Assembly (NCBI RefSeq): GCF_000269805.1
Contig: NZ_JH711482.1
Coordinates: 100,304 to 164,303 of the forward strand
DNA length: 64,000 nt
Source: Actinomyces massiliensis 4401292
GTDB taxonomy: Bacteria; Actinomycetota; Actinomycetes; Actinomycetales; Actinomycetaceae
Reading direction: 5' to 3'
The notes beneath the pieces are model-generated. The model did no database searches, was not told the origin of the DNA, and saw only the letters and a list, made by a program, of their open reading frames with translations. This document shows, piece by piece, positions 56,542-64,000 of this stretch (position 1 is its first letter; each line of letters begins with the position of its first letter). Position numbers and translations under genes: made by a program.

Positions 56542-58095
56542 CTATCGGAGCGGCTCGCTGGGTGGCCGCCGGCCGCGGTCGCTGAGAAGGGCCAGCAGCG
56601 TGGCGAGGCCGGCCCCCGTCCCGCCGACGGGCGTCGCTCCCCAGGGCGACTTCTCGTTGTAGGCCGGGCCGGCGATGTCGAGGTGGGCCCACGGCACATC
56701 GCCCACGAACTCGCGCAGGAAGAGCCCCGCTACGAGCATTCCTCCTGCACGGCTGCTGATATCGGCGTTGCGGAGCCCGGCGAAAGGGGTCTCCAGGGCG
56801 CTGCGCAGGTGCTCGGGCAGGGGCATGGGCCAGAACGCCTCGCCGGCCTCGGCGGCGCATCGGGCCACCTCGTCGCGCAGCGGCGGCGTGCCCATAACAC
56901 CCGACACCCGGTCGCCCAGCGCGATGATCTGCGCCCCGGTAAGGGTCGCGATATCGAGCACGCAGTCGGGCTTGTCCTCAATGGCGCGCGCCAGGGCGTC
57001 AGCCATGACCAGACGGCCCTCCGCATCAGTGTTGGTGACCTCCACCGTGGTGCCGTCGCGCATCGTCACAATGTCGCTGGGGCGCTGGGCGTCGGCCGTG
57101 GGCATGTTCTCGGCCAGAGCCAGCCAGGCGTCCACGCGCACCCCCAGTTCCAGGCGAGCCGCCGCCAGCACCGCGCCCAGAACGGTGGCCGCACCGGCCA
57201 TGTCCGACTTCATCTCCGGCATGGAGGCCGGCGGCTTGAGTGACAGGCCGCCGGAGTCGAAGGTGATTCCCTTGCCGATCAGCGCTATGCGCTGCGCCGG
57301 ATTCTCCGGCACCCAGGAGACTCGCACGAGGAAGGGCGGGTGCACTGAGCCCTGGCCGACGCCGACGATGCCGCCGAAGCCCTGTTCGCGCAGGAGCGCT
57401 TCGTCGAGGATCTCGATGCCGAGGCCCGCATCGTCCGCGATGGCCCGCGCCCGCTGGGTGAAGGTCTGCGGAGTCAGGCGGTTCGGCGGCTCATTGACGA
57501 GATCACGTGCCAGAGCGGTCGCCTCGGCCAGAGCGATGGCGCGCGCCTCGGCGGCACTGGCCTCCACAGAGTCCGCCAGAGCAGTGGCGACGACGACGCG
57601 CCCCAGCGGCGCTGTGGGTGCCGGCACGCGTCCCGACCAGGCGTAGGCGCCGACAAGCGCGCCTTCGGTCACCGCGCGAAGATCATCGAGATCGTCAGCC
57701 GGGAGGAGGAAAGCGGCCGAGTCCATTCCGGCCAGCTCGCGCGCAGCGCATCCGGCAGCCCTTCTGAGCACCCCCGCTCGATCGGCCCCCAGCGCGGTCT
57801 CGTCGCCCGATCCGGCAGCGAGGCCGGGGCCGGTACCCACGATGAGGAGACTGTCCGCCCTCACTGCCCTCACATCGGAGCCCAGAACGCTGGAGGGCAC
57901 TCTGATGACCGCATCAAGTTCTCCGGTGAAGCCGGTGGTGGGCAGGGCCGTGGCGAGGGCCGTGAAGTCGAGCCCCTGATTCACGACGCCGTCAGTCAGC
58001 AGGACAGGGGTCTGGTCGATGTGCGCAGCCGCCAGAACGAGTACATCGACATTCAGCCGGGGATCACAGGAGGTCGTCAGTTCAAGGATGGTCAC
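56542..58095 (-). CDS. pepA: leucyl aminopeptidase (M17)
   Basis: Two-zinc aminopeptidase of 517 residues. The catalytic Lys and metal region IGKGITFDSGGLSLKP, the signature NTDAEGRLVMADAL, and DIATLTGAQIIALGD are present; the N-terminal macro-like domain is divergent. It should form a hexamer that trims N-terminal residues from peptides. It lies upstream of lpdA on the same strand (139 bases to the GTG), an order also seen in mycobacteria, where pepB adjoins dlaT. Confidence 0.96.
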   Translation of the reverse strand: MTILELTTSCDPRLNVDVLVLAAAHIDQTPVLLTDGVVNQGLDFTALATALPTTGFTGELDAVIRVPSSVLGSDVRAVRADSLLIVGTGPGLAAGSGDETALGADRAGVLRRAAGCAARELAGMDSAAFLLPADDLDDLRAVTEGALVGAYAWSGRVPAPTAPLGRVVVATALADSVEASAAEARAIALAEATALARDLVNEPPNRLTPQTFTQRARAIADDAGLGIEILDEALLREQGFGGIVGVGQGSVHPPFLVRVSWVPENPAQRIALIGKGITFDSGGLSLKPPASMPEMKSDMAGAATVLGAVLAAARLELGVRVDAWLALAENMPTADAQRPSDIVTMRDGTTVEVTNTDAEGRLVMADALARAIEDKPDCVLDIATLTGAQIIALGDRVSGVMGTPPLRDEVARCAAEAGEAFWPMPLPEHLRSALETPFAGLRNADISSRAGGMLVAGLFLREFVGDVPWAHLDIAGPAYNEKSPWGATPVGGTGAGLATLLALLSDRGRRPPSEPLR

Positions 58096-58196
58096 AGCCT
58101 CCGATGGTAGTGTGCCCGCAGCTGTCCAGGGTCATTGCGCTCGGACTGTGCCGTAAGAACCGTGTTTCCGTGTTGTTTCCATAAGGAGATTCCGCG

Positions 58197-58718
58197 ATGT
58201 CTGCACCAGCGGACGACCGTCTCCAGGTCCGTGGCGTTGAGGACCGGCGTCGTCCCGCGCACGGGTGGGGGCGTCTTCTCGTGGTCGTCTTCGCGGTCTT
58301 CGGCCTGGTCATCCTGATCCCCGCTACGATCTCATTGGTGCGCGCACCGCATGTTGCCCCGGTCGTTGGATCCATCAACGTCGCCGCCGGCCTCCTGTTC
58401 GTCCTGCTGGCGATCTGCGTGGCGCATAACGGACGCCGTATGCGGCTCATCGGGTGGATGAGCCTGAGCGCGCTGCTGACCGGCGCGGTGCTCATCGGCG
58501 TGCTGACGTGGACGGATGCCGCGGAGGGCCTGGAGGCCAGCGTATGGGCGGATGGCGGTCGTCGTCACGGTTACCTGCCGCTCCTGCTCCCCATCCTGGC
58601 CACGGGCTGGATGTGGCTGAGCAATCCGCGCCGCATCGTCATCAATGCCGAGCGGATGGATGAGCTGGGGGCCACGCTGGCTGAGCGGACCAGGACGGCG
58701 CAGTCGGGTCGCGACTGA
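58197..58718 (+). CDS. four-segment membrane protein, unknown
   Basis: Protein of 173 residues with hydrophobic helices (LLVVVFAVFGLVILIPATIS, INVAAGLLFVLLAICVAH, LIGWMSLSALLTGAVLIGVL, LPLLLPILATGWMWL) and short charged loops; it ends in a charged tail (RMDELGATLAERTRTAQ). The family is not recognised. AAGGAG lies nine bases before the ATG. It is divergent from pepA and converges with the CLC gene. Confidence 0.7.
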   Translation: MSAPADDRLQVRGVEDRRRPAHGWGRLLVVVFAVFGLVILIPATISLVRAPHVAPVVGSINVAAGLLFVLLAICVAHNGRRMRLIGWMSLSALLTGAVLIGVLTWTDAAEGLEASVWADGGRRHGYLPLLLPILATGWMWLSNPRRIVINAERMDELGATLAERTRTAQSGRD

Positions 58719-58782
58719 CGATGGCTTTGGGCGACCTTCACCGAGGTCTCGAGCCGTCTTCAGTATTTTCAGTATTTCAATT

Positions 58783-60288
58783 TCAGTGTTTGTCAGCGCC
58801 GTCGGGATTGTCAGCGTTCGATGCCGATGATCGATCGGACGCGCTGCCCCGTGAAGTCGCATCGTCTTCCCGGTTCGAGGAACGGTGCGACTGTCGCCAA
58901 TGCTCCTGGAAGCGGGCGCCGACGGAGGTCGGCGCCTGGGGATCCTCGATGCTCAGGCCGCGGCGCCGCAGCTCCTCGGTGTAGATGGTCGAGCGGGTCA
59001 GGAAGCGCCCCGTGACGGTGGACAGGGCAACGGCGAGCATGAGGGGAATCAGCAGGTTGTACTGCTCCGTCATCTCGATGATGAGGACAACGCTGGTAAT
59101 CGGCGCACGGGCGGCGCCGGAGAACACGGCCCCCATCCCCACGACCCCGAAGACCGCGGCGGCCTCGGGGCGGTCAGGCGCCACGATCATGCCGAAGCAT
59201 GCTCCCAGCATGCCGCCGATGAACAATGACGGGGCGAAGACGCCCCCGGGCATGCCCACAGCGAGGGTTACCGCCGTCGCGATGATCTTGGCCAGGAGCA
59301 GGCCGGCCAGGGCCAGTGCGGTGTAGCGCCCGTCCAAGGCGCGGCCGAGTATTGCCGAGGATTCGCCGTACGTCTCGGGCACCACCAGAAGGACGCCTCC
59401 GACAAGCAGTCCCCCCAGCGCCGGCCGGGCCCAATGAGGGAGCCGGAGTCGATCGGCCCCGGCGGTAGCGGCATCGGCGCTCAGGTACCGAGCGCGGGAG
59501 AAGCCCACGCCGATGAGGCCTCCCAGTATCCCCAGCAGAGCCACCCAGCCGAGCTGGGTATCGCCGGTGAGGTTCAGGGACGGCAGGGACAGCGACAGCG
59601 ATACCCCCAGCAGATGGTGGGAGAGCACCGTCGAGGACACGCAGGCGAGCACCACGAAGGCGAAGGCGTCGACGGTGAAATCGATCAGCACCACTTCCAT
59701 CGCGAAGAAGGCCCCTGCGAGCGGAGCGTTGAAGGCCGCCGCGATGCCGGCGGCGGTCCCGGCCGCCGCCAGCAGGCGCACCGCCCGCCGCGGAAGGCCG
59801 AGGCGCCTGCTGAACAGGCTCGTGGCGCTGGCTCCGAGTTCGGCGATCGGCCCCTCGGGTCCCACCGAGCCCCCGCCGCCTATGGTCAGCGCCGCCGAGA
59901 CCACAGTCGCCGCAGCCGGGCCCGGGGCCATGGCGCCGTCGGAGAGTCGGGACGACCACAGGACCCCCGACACTCCATGCCCCGTCGGGGCGCGGCCCCA
60001 GCGCATCATGAGGGGGCCGATCATGATGCCCGACAGAACCGGCGCAACCACGAGGAACCACCTGCCCAACCCGGACAGCGCGCCGGTACTGGGCCCCAGG
60101 GACAATGTGTAGTCCTGCGCCCCGGTCAGGAACCTGGTCCAGGCGTCAATTCCCAGGCGGAACAGGACGGCGCCCGCTCCCGAGGCGAGGCCGACTGCGA
60201 TTGCCAGCATGAACAGGCCGCTGCGGTGGTCGCGCAGCAGTCCCAGAAGAGCGCTGCGAAGGCGCGCGCAGGCGGGCCGTGTGGTCAT
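58783..60288 (-). CDS. CLC-family chloride channel or H+/Cl- exchanger
   Basis: Membrane protein of 501 residues with the CLC signatures GGGGSVGPEGPIAELGA (gating Glu145, in place of the common GREGP), GMPGGVFAPSLFIGGMLG (selectivity filter) and an internal Glu in FFAMEVVLIDF (position of the proton glutamate of exchangers). The usual GSGIP motif is replaced by GHGVSGV. The gating Glu and possible proton Glu favour an exchanger. The C-terminal 50 residues are hydrophilic. Confidence 0.92.
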   Translation of the reverse strand: MTTRPACARLRSALLGLLRDHRSGLFMLAIAVGLASGAGAVLFRLGIDAWTRFLTGAQDYTLSLGPSTGALSGLGRWFLVVAPVLSGIMIGPLMMRWGRAPTGHGVSGVLWSSRLSDGAMAPGPAAATVVSAALTIGGGGSVGPEGPIAELGASATSLFSRRLGLPRRAVRLLAAAGTAAGIAAAFNAPLAGAFFAMEVVLIDFTVDAFAFVVLACVSSTVLSHHLLGVSLSLSLPSLNLTGDTQLGWVALLGILGGLIGVGFSRARYLSADAATAGADRLRLPHWARPALGGLLVGGVLLVVPETYGESSAILGRALDGRYTALALAGLLLAKIIATAVTLAVGMPGGVFAPSLFIGGMLGACFGMIVAPDRPEAAAVFGVVGMGAVFSGAARAPITSVVLIIEMTEQYNLLIPLMLAVALSTVTGRFLTRSTIYTEELRRRGLSIEDPQAPTSVGARFQEHWRQSHRSSNREDDATSRGSASDRSSASNADNPDGADKH

Positions 60289-60399
60289 GGATGTGGTTGG
60301 TGTGCTTGTGCGGTGGTCGGGAATTCTTGAAGACGCCTGTCGCAGCGGGGATCTACAGCGGCGGGGAGGGCGAGGGAGAAGCCGGACGGGAATGAGGGC

Positions 60400-62394
60400 T
60401 CACAGGTTCTCCACATGCATCGCGATCGAGTCCTCCTCCGGGAGCTCCAGGCCCCATACCTGGCTGTAGAAGTTCAGCTCGGCGCGCAGAGCACGGTGAA
60501 TATTCGACGCCAGGCGCAGCCCGTGCCCCTCGCCGTGGAAGACCTCGAGCGCCACTGGCAGGCCCTTGGCCCTGACGGCGTTGTACATGGTCGTCGCCTG
60601 GTCGGCCGGCACGATCGGATCCTCGCTGCCCTGCAGGAGCAGCAGCGGGGCGTGGATGTCGTCGATGTGGTGCAGCGGTGAGCGCTCCGCGAGCACTGGC
60701 GCGTCGGCGCCCTCCGCGCCCACGAGCGTGCCGATGTAGCGGCGCTCGAACTTGTGCGTGGTACGAGTCAGCAGGGCCAGGTCCGCCACACCGTACAAGG
60801 AGGTGCCGGCGCTGAACACGGTGGAACGGGTGAGCGCCACCAGACCTGTGAAACCGCCGGCGGAGGCGCCGCGCACGGCGATGCGAGCAGGGTCGACCTC
60901 GCCGGAGGCGGCGAGGAACTCGGCGCCCGCGATGACGTCATCGGCGTCGTAGACGCCCCAGTGGCCGTCGAGCGCGTGCCGGTAGTGGGTGCCGTAGCCG
61001 GTCGAGCCCCGGTAGTTGACGTCCAGGTAGGCGAAACCGCGGCTCGTCCAGTACTGGATGTTCAGGTCGTAACCGGGACGGGCCGCCGCCGTCGGGCCGC
61101 CATGGACGTTGACGATCAGCGGGGGCAGCTCGTCGTCGGGGCCGGTGTGGGATGCCGACGATGGCGGGTAGAAGAAGCCGTGCGCGGTAGCGTCCGCGCT
61201 GGTCGGCCACTCCACGGGCGTGGGCAGAGAGATTCCAATGGCCTCCGCCGCGAACTCGCCAGAGTTTCGCAGCACGTCGATGCCGCCGTCGCGCACCTCG
61301 ATGATCGCGGGCAGCTCCATCTCATTGTTGGCCAGCATGACGACCCGCCCCGCGGATGAGGCGACGTTGCCCAACGGCTGCCAGCCGATGTTCCACTCCT
61401 CCAGCTCGCCGTTCGAGAGCCTGATCGTGCCGAGGTGCCATATGCCGTTGCGCGCCCAGGAGGCGATGAGGTGCTCGCCGTCGAGGATGTCGTAGTGGTG
61501 GGGGCCCAGCTCCCAGGCGGGCGAGGTGAAGGTGGCCTCGACGGGGTGCAGCGGGCGCGTGCGCAGCCCGGTCGTCCAGCCCTCGCGAGTGGTGCCGCGG
61601 CGCGGGAAACCCTCAGTGCGGTACAGATTGGAGAAGCCCGAGGCGTTGGAGATATGCACCAATTCGCATTCCTCGGTCCAGCGGGGCTCGGAGACGGCAC
61701 CGCTGTCGGCGATGACCGTCTGCTCGCCGATACGGCCGTCGGGCAGAAGATCCCCCACGTGCAGGGTCGTGCTCTCCCACGGCATGCTCGGGTGGTCCCA
61801 GGTGATCCAGGCCAGGTGCTCGCCGTCGGGGGACAGGGTCGGGGAGGTGACGAAGTCCGTCCCGGACATGATTGTGATCACCGGGGCGTCCTCGCGCGCT
61901 GCTGAGCCGTCGAGCGGGATGGCCACCAGCGAGTTCACGGCCTCGCCGTCACCGCGGTGGTCCTCGCGCACTGCGTAGACCAGGCCGCGCGCGGTGTCGA
62001 TCTCGAGGTCGCCGTGGCGCACGTCGCCGTAGATCGTCAAGGGCACCAGGCCGCGCATGCGATGGGCGACGTCATAGCGGTACAGGCGCCCGTCACCGGC
62101 GTGGGACACGACGATGATTCCGGAGTCCACGGCGTAGGCCCGGCCGCCGTACTCGTGCACACGGGTGTGCACATCGACGAGCTCGTCGGAGGGGGTCAGG
62201 GGGAGGATCTCCCCGACTGAGCCGTCCCCGCCCCGGCGCAGCAGGACGTTGCGGCCGGCCTGCGAGGCGCGCTGCTCCACCCAGTAGGTGTCCGCACCGT
62301 CCACGCGCACCTGTGACAGGCGCACCGTCCGAGTGGTGATGGTGCCGGGCGTGATGGGGGACGGCCAGGTCCCGAACGGAGCCGTGGTGCTCAT
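60400..62394 (-). CDS. S9-family prolyl oligopeptidase-like peptidase
   Basis: Serine peptidase of 664 residues, cytoplasmic (no signal). The C-terminal alpha/beta hydrolase domain has the nucleophile Ser in RGASAGGFTG, Asp in LLLQGSEDPIVP and His in FHGEGHGLRL. The N-terminal 380 residues form the beta-propeller (RVHEYGGRAYAV, SPDGEHLAWITWDHP, GFSNLYRTEG). It is of the S9C acylaminoacyl-peptidase-like subgroup. ATG 62394 is preceded by GGAGG at five bases. It is divergent from dxs. Confidence 0.95.
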   Translation of the reverse strand: MSTTAPFGTWPSPITPGTITTRTVRLSQVRVDGADTYWVEQRASQAGRNVLLRRGGDGSVGEILPLTPSDELVDVHTRVHEYGGRAYAVDSGIIVVSHAGDGRLYRYDVAHRMRGLVPLTIYGDVRHGDLEIDTARGLVYAVREDHRGDGEAVNSLVAIPLDGSAAREDAPVITIMSGTDFVTSPTLSPDGEHLAWITWDHPSMPWESTTLHVGDLLPDGRIGEQTVIADSGAVSEPRWTEECELVHISNASGFSNLYRTEGFPRRGTTREGWTTGLRTRPLHPVEATFTSPAWELGPHHYDILDGEHLIASWARNGIWHLGTIRLSNGELEEWNIGWQPLGNVASSAGRVVMLANNEMELPAIIEVRDGGIDVLRNSGEFAAEAIGISLPTPVEWPTSADATAHGFFYPPSSASHTGPDDELPPLIVNVHGGPTAAARPGYDLNIQYWTSRGFAYLDVNYRGSTGYGTHYRHALDGHWGVYDADDVIAGAEFLAASGEVDPARIAVRGASAGGFTGLVALTRSTVFSAGTSLYGVADLALLTRTTHKFERRYIGTLVGAEGADAPVLAERSPLHHIDDIHAPLLLLQGSEDPIVPADQATTMYNAVRAKGLPVALEVFHGEGHGLRLASNIHRALRAELNFYSQVWGLELPEEDSIAMHVENL

Positions 62395-62561
62395 GGTTCC
62401 TCCTGAGTGCGGTACGGCGGGGCGCGGCGCGCAGCGCCACACCGCCCAACCCTACGTGCTTGCGATCGGCCACAGCGAGGCCTCCGCGAAGGCGTCCAGC
62501 GCCTATGCTGAAGTGCTGCGTCACATGCTGCCCGCGGCCTCGTGCAGGCTTGGGTCGAGAG

Positions 62562-62606
62562 GGCCGAGCAGGCCAAGTGGGCCGAGTAGGCCGAGTAGGC
62601 CGAGAC
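62562..62606. repeat. five 9-bp tandem repeats upstream of dxs
   Basis: The unit GGCCGAGTA occurs in five adjacent copies with small changes (GGCCGAGCA, GGCCAAGTG, GGCCGAGTA twice, GGCCGAGAC). It lies in the 262-base divergent region between the S9 peptidase and dxs, about 50 bases before dxs. Its copy number may vary between strains. Confidence 0.8.
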
Positions 62607-62656
62607 AGGGGCGGGCATGAGCGCGCAGCAGGACCAGGATCGGGAGGAAAGCGCTG

Positions 62657-64000
62657 ATGAGTAGAGAGACAGTGCCCGCGGGCGCCGGTGAGGCCGGCGT
62701 GGCGCTGCCCCACACGCCGTTGCTCAACTCGATTGCACGGCCCACTGACTTGGACCGGCTCACCAGTGAGGATCTGGTCACTCTGGCGGGAGAGATCCGC
62801 CGTTACCTCGTCGCCACGGTCGCCCGCACCGGGGGCCACCTCGGCCCCAATCTCGGTGTCGTCGAGCTGACCCTGGCGCTGCACCGCACCTTCCGCTCCC
62901 CGCGCGACACCATCGTCTTCGACACCGGTCACCAGGCCTATGTCCACAAACTGCTCACCGGAAGGCAGGATTTCACCCACCTGCGCGAGCGCGATGGCCT
63001 GTCCGGGTATCCGGCTCGCAGCGAGTCGGTGCACGACGTCGTGGAGAACTCCCACGCATCCACATCCTTGTCGTGGGCCGATGGCATCGCCCGCGCCAAC
63101 CATCTTCAGGGGCACGAGGACTGCCATGTGGTGGCTGTGATCGGGGACGGTGCCCTGACCGGCGGGATGGCCTGGGAGGCCCTGGACAACATCGCCGATT
63201 CCTCCGACAAGCACCTGGTCGTTGTCGTCAACGACAACGGGCGCTCCTACGCCCCCACCATCGGAGGACTGGCCCACCACCTCGATGCACTGCGCACCAA
63301 CCCCGGCTACGAGCGGATGCTGGCCGGGGTCAAGCGCACGCTGCTCACCCAGGGGGCGCCCGGGCGCGCCGCCTTCGATGCGCTGCACGGACTCAAGCGG
63401 GGGCTCAAGGACGTCCTGGTCCCCTCGGCCTTCTTCGAGGACCTCGGCATCAAGTACACCGGACCGGTTGACGGGCACGACGAGACGGCCCTGGAGTTCG
63501 CCCTCACGCGGGCGCGGGAGTATGCGGATCCGGTCATCGTCCATGTCATCACGGAGAAGGGGAGGGGCTACACCCCCGCTGAGGAGGACGTCGTCGATCG
63601 TTTCCACGCCGTCGGGCGCATCCACCCCGAGACGGGACTGCCGATCGTGCCCTCGCGCTTCGGGTGGACCTCTGTCTTCGCCGAGGAGATCCTGGAACTG
63701 GCTCGAGCGGATGAGCGCATCGTCGCAGTGACCGCCGCCATGCAGCAGCCGGTCGGCCTGCAGCCGATGGCGGATGCTCTGCCCGACAGGGTCATCGACG
63801 TCGGTATCGCCGAGCAGCACGCGCTGACCGCCAGTGCCGGCATGGCCTTCGCCGGCCTCCATCCCGTGGTGGCCCTGTACGCAACCTTCCTCAATCGGGC
63901 CTTCGACCAGGTTCTCATGGACGTCGGCCTGCACCACGCGGGAGTCACGATCGTGCTCGACCGAGCCGGGCTGACCGGGACCGATGGCGCCAGCCATAAC
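62657..64000 (+). CDS. dxs: 1-deoxy-D-xylulose-5-phosphate synthase, 3' end beyond window
   Basis: First enzyme of the MEP isoprenoid pathway: condenses pyruvate and glyceraldehyde-3-phosphate with thiamine diphosphate. The 448 residues present include [48 protein letters not shown], the ThDP motif [16 protein letters not shown]...[17 protein letters not shown], the catalytic Glu in DVGIAEQHA and [15 protein letters not shown]. About 190 residues are missing beyond the window edge. GGGAGGA precedes the ATG by eight bases. Confidence 0.97.
   Translation, partial: MSRETVPAGAGEAGVALPHTPLLNSIARPTDLDRLTSEDLVTLAGEIRRYLVATVARTGGHLGPNLGVVELTLALHRTFRSPRDTIVFDTGHQAYVHKLLTGRQDFTHLRERDGLSGYPARSESVHDVVENSHASTSLSWADGIARANHLQGHEDCHVVAVIGDGALTGGMAWEALDNIADSSDKHLVVVVNDNGRSYAPTIGGLAHHLDALRTNPGYERMLAGVKRTLLTQGAPGRAAFDALHGLKRGLKDVLVPSAFFEDLGIKYTGPVDGHDETALEFALTRAREYADPVIVHVITEKGRGYTPAEEDVVDRFHAVGRIHPETGLPIVPSRFGWTSVFAEEILELARADERIVAVTAAMQQPVGLQPMADALPDRVIDVGIAEQHALTASAGMAFAGLHPVVALYATFLNRAFDQVLMDVGLHHAGVTIVLDRAGLTGTDGASHN

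Noticed and set aside
62562-62606. CRISPR-like repeat
   Set aside because: Units are 9 bp, directly adjacent and without spacers.
62093-63997. 634-residue open frame opposite dxs
   Set aside because: Complement of dxs and of the S9 peptidase start; no domain signal.

Overview
The window is high-GC actinobacterial DNA, most likely from an Actinomyces-like member of the Actinomycetaceae. Supporting signs are strong codon bias, a DUF6318 lipoprotein, a DUF4191 membrane protein, an actinobacterial-type rnpB, a MetAP with an N-terminal extension, and a core-gene order (panB, glnA2, glnE, glnA1, DUF4191, lipA, lipB, then E2/lpd/pepA) that resembles the Rv2213-Rv2225 region of Mycobacterium tuberculosis. 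The genus is an inference; no 16S gene is present.

Layout. 0-7.5 kb: a frameshifted IS1634-type transposase, small secreted proteins (an I36-inhibitor-like protein, two lipoproteins, a PKD-domain protein) and a HerA-like ATPase. 7.5-14.1 kb: a glycosyltransferase-like gene downstream of a membrane pyrophosphatase, a translationally coupled aldo/keto reductase and MerR pair, an aminotransferase, and two adjacent tRNA genes. The first tRNA is atypical (apparent UAU anticodon, long variable arm); the second is tRNA-Leu(UAA). 14.2-28.4 kb: an accessory island with an IS630 element inserted in a small gene, a decayed amidase gene, several unrecognised genes with AT-richer codon use, a RhuM-family gene next to a large unknown gene, a C-protein-like XRE regulator, and a decayed ISL3 element abutting an apparently 5'-truncated gene.

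28.5-64 kb is mostly core: nif3, a zinc-ribbon-family protein without its cysteines, rnpB, map, an MBL hydrolase, NhaA fused to a thioredoxin-like domain, panB, and the nitrogen cluster in which glnE should modify the glutamine synthetase encoded by glnA1 (glnA2 lies just upstream of glnE). Next come the lipoate pathway (lipB then lipA), a membrane kinase-like protein, and a divergent pair of a fused FAD/ferredoxin-reductase oxidoreductase and a TetR regulator with two operator-like palindromes between them. A two-gene HTH/Clp-N unit (second gene frameshifted), pepA-lpdA-sucB (whose E2 needs the lipoate made by LipA/LipB), a CLC channel, an S9 peptidase and the start of dxs complete the window.

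The accessory parts hold many broken genes (three transposases, the amidase, the small IS630-interrupted gene, the Clp-N gene), whereas the long core genes read through without interruption. Several genes lack a Shine-Dalgarno sequence and have a -10-like hexamer 6-7 bases before the ATG, which suggests leaderless transcripts. No CRISPR array, rRNA operon or prophage structural genes were seen.
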